11,198 nt of DNA, taken from Gammaproteobacteria bacterium. Its GTDB lineage: Bacteria > Pseudomonadota > Gammaproteobacteria > UBA6429 > Thiohalophilaceae. The stretch is taken from the NCBI GenBank assembly GCA_003233255.1, contig QILH01000131.1:1-11198 (forward strand), given 5' to 3'. Shown here piece by piece: positions 1-7,116 of the stretch; the first letter of the stretch is position 1, and the number at the start of each line of letters is the position of its first letter. A program made the translations under genes and the position numbers. Below the pieces are notes generated by a model that was not told where the DNA came from, did not search any database, and was given only the letters and a program-made list of their open reading frames with translations.

Positions 1-451
1 CCGCGCAGTTATTTGTATATAAGGTCGGGCCATCGGTGGGGGGCGGTGGGGGCGGGGCGGTAACCAGAGCATCGGCGATGGCCTGCACTTCGGTCGGCGT
101 CAAACCGTTGAGCCCCCCCATACCGCCGGTGTTGGCATCGATCGCATTTTGAATCTGGGTCGCGCTCCGGTTTAATTTTGTACTCGTTGCTAACGCGCCA
201 TGACAGGCCATGCAATTGTTGGCATACAAGGTTGGACCGTCTGTTGGTGGGGGAGGTGGCGGCGTCACACTAACCAGTGCATCGGCGATGGCCTGCACCT
301 GCGCTGGAGTCAAACCATTAAGCCCACCCATGCCGCCGGTGTTGGCATCGATCGCGCTTTGAATCTGGCTTGCGGTTCGGTTGAGTTTGCTACTGGTGGC
401 CAACGCGCCATGACAGGCCATGCAATTATTATTGTATAAGGTAGGGCCATC
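1..451 (-). repeat. Tandem repeat of cytochrome c units (period about 207-210 bases)
   Basis: Three copies of one coding unit lie head to tail: 451-242 (70 codons), 241-35 (69 codons) and 34-1 (cut by the window edge). Each starts D-G-P-T-L-Y, runs through the CxxCH motif, and the two complete ones end in a run of six prolines. Several DNA stretches are nearly or fully identical at a 210-base offset: 61-88 with 271-298 (one difference), 123-145 with 333-355, and 192-217 with 402-427. This points to recent duplication or gene conversion rather than ancient domain repetition. The number of copies beyond the left edge is not known. Confidence 0.9.
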
Positions 452-1522
452 CAGTTCGGGCGGTGGAGGCGGTGGTGTAATTGTATCAATGACGACGGTT
501 GAGCTGGCAACGCCGGTAATGTTATTGGCATCTTGCACCGCAAGGGTGACGGTATAGGCACCCGGTTGAGCGTAAATATGGCTGGTGGTGGCCAGAATAT
601 CCTGCACGACTGCCGAGCCATCCCCAAAATCCCAGATGTATCGAGCGATCGGAGCAACATGGTTAGACCGTGATGCGTTGAAATTGACGGCTTGTCCTTC
701 CGTGCCGGTATAGGGCCCGCCTGGATCAGCAACCGGTATCATCAAGCCGCCAACGCTCACATCCTGAAAAGTGGTATCGGTTAAATTATCGCTGTCCGTG
801 ATGGTCAGGGTTACTGTGTAGAGGCCTGCGTTAGTGAAGGTGTGGGTTGCCAGGATACCGGTTGCGGTGTTGCCATCGCCAAAATCCCAGGCGTACTCAT
901 TGATAACCCCGTCGGGATCCATCGATGCGGATCCATCAAAGTTAACGGTGGTGTTTGTCTCCACGGTGAGTGGGGCTTGTATGACTGCCGTCGGTGCCTG
1001 CGCGGCACCGGCTGAAACGGTTACGGTGGTGACGGATGTCGCGACCGCATCGCCAGTGGGGCCGTTATCGGCATTCGTTGATAACCCGGCACTATAAATA
1101 ACGTAAGCACCTAAGGTGGTTGGGGCCTGCCAGTTAAACGTCCAGCTGACCGAACCATCGCCTGCCGCTGCAGTACGTTGAGTGTGAGTGATCTCACCTG
1201 CCTGTATCTTTGTGCTGGCAACGGTACTTAATAATGTGCCTGCATCCGCACTGACATTCAGACCGCCAGAGTTTGCCTGCCCGCCCGAAAGGGTTAATGT
1301 GTAGGTCGTAATGGAACCGGGTTGAACCGATAACGGCCCCGACAGATTGATAGCAGGGGCCACGCCACCCGAGTGGCAACTCATACAACTGTTTCCAGCG
1401 TTGTTGGCTGGATTACCCGAATAACCATTGATGCCTGAGTTAAAACTGAATGCATCCTGGCTGATGAGCAGGCTGAGAAAAATGAAAGCCAAAGTAATTA
1501 GGTTTTTACCTGCTTTATCCAT
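1..1522 (-). CDS. Secreted multihaem c-type cytochrome with PKD domains (partial, 3' end outside window)
   Basis: This is the first 507 codons of a longer gene that continues past base 1. The ATG at 1522-1520 follows GGAG at a six-base spacing. Residues 1-26 form a signal peptide with likely cleavage after A-F-S. Residues 28 to about 170 carry a CMSCHSGG haem motif (C46, C49, H50) followed by a beta-rich stretch, and resemble the choice-of-anchor V type of domain. Two PKD domains follow, with the hallmark WDFGDG at 212-217 and 297-302. After a proline-rich linker come small cytochrome c units starting near residues 358, 428 and 497. The first two contain CMACHG and a GGMGG-type segment whose Met may be the sixth haem ligand; the third is cut after its first Cys. 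The likely role is electron transfer in the periplasm or on the cell surface, with PKD domains as spacers or adhesion modules. Partner and substrate are unknown. Confidence is high for the architecture and low for the pathway. Confidence 0.9.
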   Translation of the reverse strand, partial: MDKAGKNLITLAFIFLSLLISQDAFSFNSGINGYSGNPANNAGNSCMSCHSGGVAPAINLSGPLSVQPGSITTYTLTLSGGQANSGGLNVSADAGTLLSTVASTKIQAGEITHTQRTAAAGDGSVSWTFNWQAPTTLGAYVIYSAGLSTNADNGPTGDAVATSVTTVTVSAGAAQAPTAVIQAPLTVETNTTVNFDGSASMDPDGVINEYAWDFGDGNTATGILATHTFTNAGLYTVTLTITDSDNLTDTTFQDVSVGGLMIPVADPGGPYTGTEGQAVNFNASRSNHVAPIARYIWDFGDGSAVVQDILATTSHIYAQPGAYTVTLAVQDANNITGVASSTVVIDTITPPPPPPELDGPTLYNNNCMACHGALATSSKLNRTASQIQSAIDANTGGMGGLNGLTPAQVQAIADALVSVTPPPPPPTDGPTLYANNCMACHGALATSTKLNRSATQIQNAIDANTGGMGGLNGLTPTEVQAIADALVTAPPPPPPTDGPTLYTNNCA

Positions 1523-1896
1523 AACTCGCTCCGTTACGAACTTTGTTGGTATTCCGGTTATAGGTACCTGTTTCTTGTTTTGCTCATTAATGAGTATTGC
1601 CGGGTGCTGGTTTTATTATAAGTATTTTTTATCCCAAACTATGTGTTTCGTGATTATACGCTTTCAGTATAATTAATGTGAATGATCTAGCTCATGTTTT
1701 AATAATGTTATATCAATATAATAATAAATAAACCTGAAAGATCAATACAGATACAATGTTCTCATCGATTGATTAAAGCTGTGCTAGTGATCAGGTGTGG
1801 ATAATTTTCGGCTATTTGTGAAACGTATGATTTTAGGCTTGAGCTTTCTATCAAATAGTCTGCTGTTGTGTATTAAACCGGAAATAATTAAATTTT
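1523..1896. promoter_or_regulatory. A+T-rich divergent intergenic region with palindromes
   Basis: These 374 bases separate the minus-strand cytochrome gene from the plus-strand atpC-like gene and must hold both promoters if each gene has its own. I see no convincing coding sequence. A perfect 12-base palindrome, CTCATTAATGAG, lies at 1583-1594, about 60 bases upstream of the cytochrome start. A related imperfect dyad, ATGATCTAGCTCAT, begins near 1682. Both could be operators, but no known regulator's consensus is recognised. Several A+T-rich stretches could serve as -10 boxes, and I cannot choose one with a fitting -35. Confidence 0.4.
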
Positions 1897-2331
1897 ATGG
1901 GACTCAGATTTCATATCGACATAGTCAGTTCTGAATCGCTTATCTATTCGGGGCAATCCGATCAAACTTACGTACCAACCATGATGGGCGAACTGGGCAT
2001 ATACGCTCGTCATGCTCCTCTGATAGCCTACCTAAAGCCAGGCATCCTGCGTATCATGCTGGATAACAAAGAAAAGAACGTTATTTTTGTTTCCTCCGGT
2101 TTCATTGAAGTTCAGCCACATGTTGTCACGATATTAGCGGATACGATTATTCGTAGCGACGAGTTTGATAAAGCCGAAGCCAGGGCCGCAAAATACATAG
2201 GAAAACATACGGGTAAAGGTATAAAACGATCAATTGGTGCGGAACTTGAGGTGCAAATGGCTATCTATCGTACGTTGGAAGAGGTACGGAAAACGAAGGA
2301 AAAACAACAACGCTGGTCTAAGGATAATTAG
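1897..2331 (+). CDS. atpC: ATP synthase epsilon subunit-like protein, orphan copy
   Basis: The 144-residue product matches F1Fo ATP synthase epsilon in length and layout. An N-terminal beta-sandwich (about 1-86) has the family signatures GELGIYARHAPL and L-K-P-G, then SSGFIEVQPHVVTILADT. A C-terminal helical part (about 88-139) is rich in K, E and R. In the enzyme, epsilon binds gamma at the base of F1, couples it to the c-ring and can inhibit ATP hydrolysis through its C-terminal helices. Here no other ATP synthase gene is adjacent; the downstream neighbour is an eptA-like gene 71 bases away on the same strand. Several usually conserved positions look altered, for example the segment S-D-Q-T-Y-V-P-T before M-G-E-L. 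The ATG at 1897 has only a weak, distant GGA upstream. It may be a second, diverged copy; whether it joins the ATP synthase cannot be told. Confidence 0.85.
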   Translation: MGLRFHIDIVSSESLIYSGQSDQTYVPTMMGELGIYARHAPLIAYLKPGILRIMLDNKEKNVIFVSSGFIEVQPHVVTILADTIIRSDEFDKAEARAAKYIGKHTGKGIKRSIGAELEVQMAIYRTLEEVRKTKEKQQRWSKDN

Positions 2332-2402
2332 AGAACTATTTTCTGATTGACGGGTATATTTTTGTAGCAACTGGAATATCCAGGCAAGAGAAAAAATCAA
2401 AT

Positions 2403-3995
2403 ATGGTAAATGAAAAAAAATCTCAAATAGGCATTAATATGCTTGTGGTGTCGGTAGCGTTTTTTTTAACTGTATTTGGGAATTTCTCCTTTTTCAGGAA
2501 GGCGCTGGAATATTACCCCATCAGTCCTGGTAATATAGCGTTTATCATTTCTTTAGCGGCGATTATTTTTTTAATCACCACGATATTGATTTCTGTCGTC
2601 AGCTGGCGGCGTTCAGTAAAACCCGTTCTGGTCATCGTGTTAATTTTGTCGTCTGTGGCAAGCTATTTTATGGATACATATAATGTTGTTATCGATACAG
2701 CTATGATCGATAACATAATTCAAACCAATGCCGAGGAAACGCTAGATCTAGTCAGTATCAAACTGTTTATTTATATCCTGCTTCTTGGCATCATACCTTC
2801 ACTAGTAATTTACAAAGTTAAAATTAAACCGGGTACTATAAAAGTAGAACTTCTGGCCAGGGCATCGCTGTTTGTTTTTTCCGCCATCGCGGTATCCGTA
2901 ATTATTTTTATGTTTAGTGCCACCTATGCGTCATTTTTTAGAGAACATAAAATAGTTCGTCTTTACTCAAATCCTGCTTTCTACCTTTATTCTTCTATCA
3001 ATTACATCAACAAACTTATTCCTTCTGAAACACCAAAATATATTGTTGTTGGCGAAGATGCCGAGATCGAAGAACATGATAATGATCGTGAACTGGTTGT
3101 CTTTGTTGTTGGTGAAACGGCTCGTTATGATCGGTTTTCGTTAAATGGATATATAAATGAAACCAACCCTAAATTAAAAAAGGAAGATGTCATCAGTTTT
3201 ACTGACTTCTGGTCGTGTGGGACATCCACAGCGGTTTCAGTTCCCTGTATGTTTTCATCGAGTGCAAGGAAAACATTTGATGAAAATAAATCACGTTATA
3301 CTGATAATTTACTGGATATTTTAAATCGCGCCGGAGTCAATACGCTATGGCTGGATAACAATTCTGACTCAAAAGGGGTGGCGCTAAGAAGCAAGCACTT
3401 TGACTATAAAAGTAGAGAGATAAATACGGTCTGTGATATAGAATGTCGAGATGTAGGTATGTTGGCTAACATTCAAGAATACATTGATAACCATCCCGAA
3501 GGTGATATTTTTATAGTTTTACACCAAATGGGTGCGCATGGGCCAGCCTATTACAAACGCTATCCTGCTGAATTTGAAAAATTCACTCCTACTTGTAAAA
3601 CTAACCAACTGGAACAATGTACCAGGCAAGAATTAGATAACAGCTATGATAATACCATACTTTACACAGACTACTTTTTGTCAGAAATAATAAAGCTACT
3701 GAAAAATAATAGTCATTTTGAAGCCAGCATGATCTACGCTAGTGATCATGGTGAGTCGTTAGGAGAGCATGGCGTTTATTTACATGGTTTGCCTTACATG
3801 CTAGCCCCAGACGAACAAAAACATGTTCCATTCATTGTGTGGTTTGGTTCCGGTGTTGATACGAAGGAAATTGATATAGAAAAAATAAGACGGGAATCAA
3901 CAAAGAAAAAATCACATGACTATATATTTCATTCTGTTCTTAAGTTATTCGAGATAGAGACATCTGCGTATGATGAAAAATATAGTCTTTTTTAA
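2403..3995 (+). CDS. eptA: Phosphoethanolamine transferase, EptA/MCR family
   Basis: The 530-residue inner-membrane enzyme is full length for the family. EptA-type enzymes move phosphoethanolamine from phosphatidylethanolamine to lipid A on the periplasmic face, lowering the negative charge of LPS and the binding of cationic peptides. About five membrane helices lie in residues 12-177, followed by the periplasmic alkaline-phosphatase-like domain. Expected catalytic positions are present: E238 in V-V-G-E-T-A-R, nucleophile T276 in CGTSTAVSVPC, H378, D448 and H449 in SDHGESLGEHG, and H461. Cysteine pairs 272/282, 344/348 and 398/406 match the disulfides known in this family. It follows the atpC-like gene by 71 bases and may be co-transcribed. 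No two-component regulator is visible nearby. The gene is A+T-rich compared with its neighbours. The exact acceptor (lipid A or another glycan) is inferred, not shown. Confidence 0.93.
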   Translation: MVNEKKSQIGINMLVVSVAFFLTVFGNFSFFRKALEYYPISPGNIAFIISLAAIIFLITTILISVVSWRRSVKPVLVIVLILSSVASYFMDTYNVVIDTAMIDNIIQTNAEETLDLVSIKLFIYILLLGIIPSLVIYKVKIKPGTIKVELLARASLFVFSAIAVSVIIFMFSATYASFFREHKIVRLYSNPAFYLYSSINYINKLIPSETPKYIVVGEDAEIEEHDNDRELVVFVVGETARYDRFSLNGYINETNPKLKKEDVISFTDFWSCGTSTAVSVPCMFSSSARKTFDENKSRYTDNLLDILNRAGVNTLWLDNNSDSKGVALRSKHFDYKSREINTVCDIECRDVGMLANIQEYIDNHPEGDIFIVLHQMGAHGPAYYKRYPAEFEKFTPTCKTNQLEQCTRQELDNSYDNTILYTDYFLSEIIKLLKNNSHFEASMIYASDHGESLGEHGVYLHGLPYMLAPDEQKHVPFIVWFGSGVDTKEIDIEKIRRESTKKKSHDYIFHSVLKLFEIETSAYDEKYSLF

Positions 3996-4109
3996 CTGGG
4001 CATCTTAAAAATACTACATTACCGCTAGCTTTCCTGATTCGAGTAAGACTAATATTTTCTGATAAGAATGCCTTGCCGGATTCCTGCGCGTGAAGAGAGA
4101 CCGGTCTAT

Positions 4110-5006
4110 TTATTTTCGGGGATGTTTATCTTCAAGCATGCGAATGGCTTTTTGTAAGCTACGACGCATACGGTTAAAAGACATACCCAGAGTAGATAAT
4201 TCATCCTTACCGGCCTCATCAAATTCGGGTGAGGTCATTTGACCCATACTGATTTCATTGGCCTGTTTGGCCATTCGTATGATTGGTTTAATAATTATTT
4301 TACGCAGCAAAACATTCAAAGCAATGATCATGAATATGAAGATGGCGATCATGACCAGCATAAATTTTATAAATGCTTTATTGGCTGCTTCGCGAGGCAC
4401 GGCAAGGGGTATCGTCACAATTTGTGCGCCGACAACTTCATTCAGTTTCCAGCCAAAGCCATTGGTACGACTATTGTAGAGTGCCAGCATTGATGCGGGT
4501 GCGTCGTCGGCACGGCCATGACAGGTTAAACATCCTGCTTTTTTTATTTTAATGGGCCTGGCCAAATGCAATAAGGGACCGCGTGCGGTTTCTCGTATGG
4601 TCATAATCTGGTCTTTTGCCGCACCATCGCGAAATGCGCGGATAATATCATTTTCCCAGTCGGTGGCTCGGTTTAACGGGTTGGTCGGATTGAGCGTCGC
4701 TTCTTTATAGGAATATTCCCGGTGTTTGGGCTTTTTACGCAAGGCGTCAAAACTCTTGGTTGCTGCATAGGCTGGGACGGATTGAGGCAAAAAGGTATGC
4801 TGCATCTGCGCCTTAAGTAACGGCCGCACCTCGCTTACTGTATACCCCCGAATCGCCAGTGCGGTTTCCATCATCATTCCGGCGTGATCAACGACTTCGC
4901 GTTGGGCATTAGCCTGCAGTAATTTGTAGCTGAAAAAGCCAGCCCCAATCAGCGCAAGGGAAACGATGCTGATCAAGACAAGGTTAAATTTGGTGGCTAT
5001 GCGCAT
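4110..5006 (-). CDS. Membrane haem sensor: Tll0287-like (DUF3365) domain plus HAMP, no output domain
   Basis: The 298-residue product has membrane helices at about 8-28 and 212-233, flanking a periplasmic domain of roughly 180 residues with one c-type haem motif, CLTCH (C159, C162, H163). The arrangement, with R-P-I before the motif and a hydrophobic beta strand before the second helix, fits the Tll0287-like/DUF3365 sensor family. A HAMP segment covers about 234-286 (I-I-K-P-I-I-R, then D-E-L-S-T-L-G-M-S-F-N-R-M), and the chain ends 12 residues later, so there is no kinase, cyclase or chemotaxis signalling domain. It starts 23 bases after the stop of the Ser/Thr kinase gene and is very likely in the same operon. 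I infer that it senses redox state or a small gas ligand and signals through HAMP, perhaps to that kinase. There is no strong Shine-Dalgarno; GAGACC lies just upstream of the ATG. Confidence 0.88.
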   Translation of the reverse strand: MRIATKFNLVLISIVSLALIGAGFFSYKLLQANAQREVVDHAGMMMETALAIRGYTVSEVRPLLKAQMQHTFLPQSVPAYAATKSFDALRKKPKHREYSYKEATLNPTNPLNRATDWENDIIRAFRDGAAKDQIMTIRETARGPLLHLARPIKIKKAGCLTCHGRADDAPASMLALYNSRTNGFGWKLNEVVGAQIVTIPLAVPREAANKAFIKFMLVMIAIFIFMIIALNVLLRKIIIKPIIRMAKQANEISMGQMTSPEFDEAGKDELSTLGMSFNRMRRSLQKAIRMLEDKHPRK

Positions 5007-5029
5007 AAAGGTCTCTAATTTTGGTCTTA

Positions 5030-6415
5030 TTAAAATTCACAGTGACTTCTGAACTGGTTTCGTTGTTCTTCTGTGGGCAATTCCTGGCATAATATATCAA
5101 GAACGGACTCTATATTAGAACCTTTATTTACCGCCTGCTTAACCAGCATGCTGGCTAAGGGGCCAATTTGTGACGCAAGTTGTTTCTCCAGAACCTTGAT
5201 CATATTGGCCGTGATGCGTGTTGTCACCACGGTTTTTTGATCGGCAATATCCTGCTTGCGTTTGTCCTGACCTTTTTTAACCTTTGATGTGAGGGATGAG
5301 CTGGCCTGCACGCTGCGTAAGAAAAGGTCGCGCTCTGCCGGTATGTCAATATGTTCTCCAAGGATTCGGTACAGGTCTTCAATACTATTTGACTGACTCA
5401 TGCTTTGTTTGACGAGTGTTTGTGCGAGGGGGCCTAAATAATTAGCAAGATGGCGTTCGGCCTGAGCAATTAACTCAGCATCCCAGTCGACATCGGTCTC
5501 GGTCAGAATGGTTTTATGTTCGTTGCTGGTGAGTGAAAATACCGTAACGATTTCATTAACATCCTGTGGGCGATCTTCGGAACGAACACTCAACATCCAG
5601 TCAACCGCCTCAAGTAATTCTTTTGAATATTTCTTTTTGCCCACCAGTTTAGCGGGCTGCATGGGGTCATTGCGTCCGCCATGCAATGCTGAAACTCGAT
5701 CCAGGGCAGTTATCGGTGCCGCTCCAGCCATACAATGGTAAATGGTGGCCCCCACACCGTAGATATCCGACCAGGGTCCTTGTTGATCCTGAGTCGTAAA
5801 TTGTTCGATGGGTGCGTAACCGTGGGTTCCGAGGTTGGTGATACTGCGCCCATGCTGGTTTAAGGCCTGGCGAGCGGCACCGAAGTCAAGTAAGACGGGC
5901 AAGCCTTTTTTGCGTAGATAGATATTCGAAGGTTTCACATCGCGGTGTAAAATATTCTTGTTATGCACATGGGTTAAGCCGCGTAAAATAGGTCGGAACA
6001 CATTTTTAATTTCAACTTCCGTCAGCATTTTACAGCGCATTAAATATCGACTTAAAGGCACACCTTCCTCGTAATCCATGATGATGTAGGCCGTGCCATT
6101 CATTTCAAGATAACGAGATACGCGTACGATGCTCTGATTTTTAAACTGTGCGAGCGTTCGTGCCTCATCCAGAAAACGTTGTAGCCCATATTCATAAATG
6201 TGTTCATCCTTCCTGGATTTAGCCCCAACGCCTTTGCCGTCGGCTTCACGCACTGCCAGTCCATGCGGAAAATATTCTTTGATTGCCACCGCCATATTGA
6301 GATTTAAATCCTGGGCCTGGTAGGTAATACCAAAGCCGCCGACCCCAAGCACGCGATTGATCTGATAATTCTCAATCACGCTACCGGATTTGAGTGTATA
6401 CAACTGATTCTTCAT
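5030..6415 (-). CDS. Bacterial Ser/Thr protein kinase with duplicated C-terminal helical module
   Basis: The 461-residue soluble protein has a PknB-like kinase domain at about 17-295 with all core residues: glycine loop GVGGFG (24-29), lysine K46 in AIKEYFP, helix-C glutamate near E84, H157-R158-D159 with K161 and N164, DFG at 177-179, and APIEQ at 201-205 in place of APE, as is common in proteobacterial homologues. It should therefore be an active kinase that phosphorylates Ser or Thr. The C-terminal part has two ungapped copies of one helical module, about 314-371 and 404-461, sharing G-P-L-A-x-x-L-V-K-Q, joined by a lysine-rich linker. They may bind partners or oligomerise. No membrane segment is visible. 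The haem-sensor gene follows after 23 bases, and a possible promoter lies near 6566-6596. The substrate is unknown. Confidence 0.92.
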   Translation of the reverse strand: MKNQLYTLKSGSVIENYQINRVLGVGGFGITYQAQDLNLNMAVAIKEYFPHGLAVREADGKGVGAKSRKDEHIYEYGLQRFLDEARTLAQFKNQSIVRVSRYLEMNGTAYIIMDYEEGVPLSRYLMRCKMLTEVEIKNVFRPILRGLTHVHNKNILHRDVKPSNIYLRKKGLPVLLDFGAARQALNQHGRSITNLGTHGYAPIEQFTTQDQQGPWSDIYGVGATIYHCMAGAAPITALDRVSALHGGRNDPMQPAKLVGKKKYSKELLEAVDWMLSVRSEDRPQDVNEIVTVFSLTSNEHKTILTETDVDWDAELIAQAERHLANYLGPLAQTLVKQSMSQSNSIEDLYRILGEHIDIPAERDLFLRSVQASSSLTSKVKKGQDKRKQDIADQKTVVTTRITANMIKVLEKQLASQIGPLASMLVKQAVNKGSNIESVLDILCQELPTEEQRNQFRSHCEF

Positions 6416-6559
6416 TGAAAGAGTGGTCTCTACTTACAATATTGCATTTGTTTAGAATCAAGAAGGGGGATTCTGAATTCCGGTTCTAATGGGTTATTAT
6501 CGCGAAAAAAGCCCTGTGAAGTGAATGTTTTTATTCAAATAGTGCTCAATATTTCGCCG

Positions 6560-6596
6560 CTGCGTATTATACCGTATTTAGCTTTAGCTTACGCAG
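6560..6596 (-). promoter_or_regulatory. Candidate promoter and dyad upstream of the kinase-sensor operon
   Basis: Read on the minus strand, a perfect TATAAT lies at 6571-6566, facing the kinase gene and giving a leader of about 145 bases. The -35 at the right spacing (GCGTAA) is a poor match to sigma-70, so an activator may be needed. The arms of a 7-base inverted repeat, CTGCGTA at 6560-6566 and TACGCAG at 6590-6596, sit at the outer edges of the -10 and -35 positions. A third CTGCG occurs at 6604-6608. This layout fits an operator but is not recognised as a known site. The dyad could instead be part of the greB 3' end, although no U-tract follows it. Confidence 0.4.
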
Positions 6597-6618
6597 AGGA
6601 TACCTGCGATGGGGAATG

Positions 6619-7116
6619 TTAATCTATATAAGATACTGTAATTATTGAATAAGTTAGCTTCCCTTTTGGGCTGTGAACGTGGATTTCATCCTCTATCTGG
6701 TGCTTAAACAGTGCTTTGGCCAATGGCGCATCCATGCTGATATGAGCTGGATCGTCACCAATCTCATCGGCCCCGACGATGCGGTATCTGAAGCGTTCGC
6801 CTTGCTCGTTTTCGAGCTCGACCCAGGCACCAAAGAAAATTTTGCTCGCATCGGACGGCACGGCATTGACCTGAGTCAGCTCGGGCAGACGTTTTTGCAG
6901 GTAACGAATGCGGCGGTCAATCTCACGCAATTCCTTTTTGCGGTAGATGTATTCGGCATTTTCCGAGCGATCGCCTTCCGCGGCGGCAGCCGTGATGGCT
7001 TTAGTGACTTTCGCACGACGTTTCCACAGGCCATTTTGTTCCTGCTCAAGTCGCTGATAACCTTCCTGAGTAATGTAAGGTGCAGATTTTGGCGCGGGAG
7101 GGCGGTAACGGCCCAT
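6619..7116 (-). CDS. greB: Transcription elongation factor GreB
   Basis: The 165-residue protein rescues backtracked RNA polymerase by entering the secondary channel and stimulating cleavage of the transcript's 3' end. The N-terminal coiled coil (about 13-80) carries the tip motif EGDRSENAEYIYRKK, with acidic tip residues D49 and E52 that help hold the catalytic Mg2+ in the polymerase active site. The C-terminal FKBP-like domain (about 90-165) has F-G-A-W-V-E-L-E and Y-R-I-V-G-A-D-E. The length and the IYRKKELREIDRRIRYL segment favour GreB over GreA. The ATG at 7116 follows AAGG at a loose spacing. It is probably a separate transcription unit from the kinase, since 203 bases with a possible promoter lie between them. 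Confidence 0.96.
   Translation of the reverse strand: MGRYRPPAPKSAPYITQEGYQRLEQEQNGLWKRRAKVTKAITAAAAEGDRSENAEYIYRKKELREIDRRIRYLQKRLPELTQVNAVPSDASKIFFGAWVELENEQGERFRYRIVGADEIGDDPAHISMDAPLAKALFKHQIEDEIHVHSPKGKLTYSIITVSYID

Noticed and set aside
1..451. CRISPR array
   Set aside because: The repeats are about 210 bases long, coding and contiguous, with no spacers; they are duplicated cytochrome units.
310..732. Open frame of 140 codons on the minus strand, overlapping the cytochrome gene
   Set aside because: It is an alternate frame of the PKD and cytochrome coding sequence; its product shows no domain, while the main frame has a signal peptide, PKD and CxxCH motifs.
1812..1858. Inverted repeat CTATTTG/CAAATAG upstream of the atpC-like gene
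   Set aside because: Seven-base arms with a 33-base loop in A+T-rich DNA are likely by chance.
4098..4107. Perfect palindrome AGACCGGTCT between convergent eptA and the haem sensor
   Set aside because: No loop and no U-tract, so not a terminator; a single 10-base palindrome is weak evidence.
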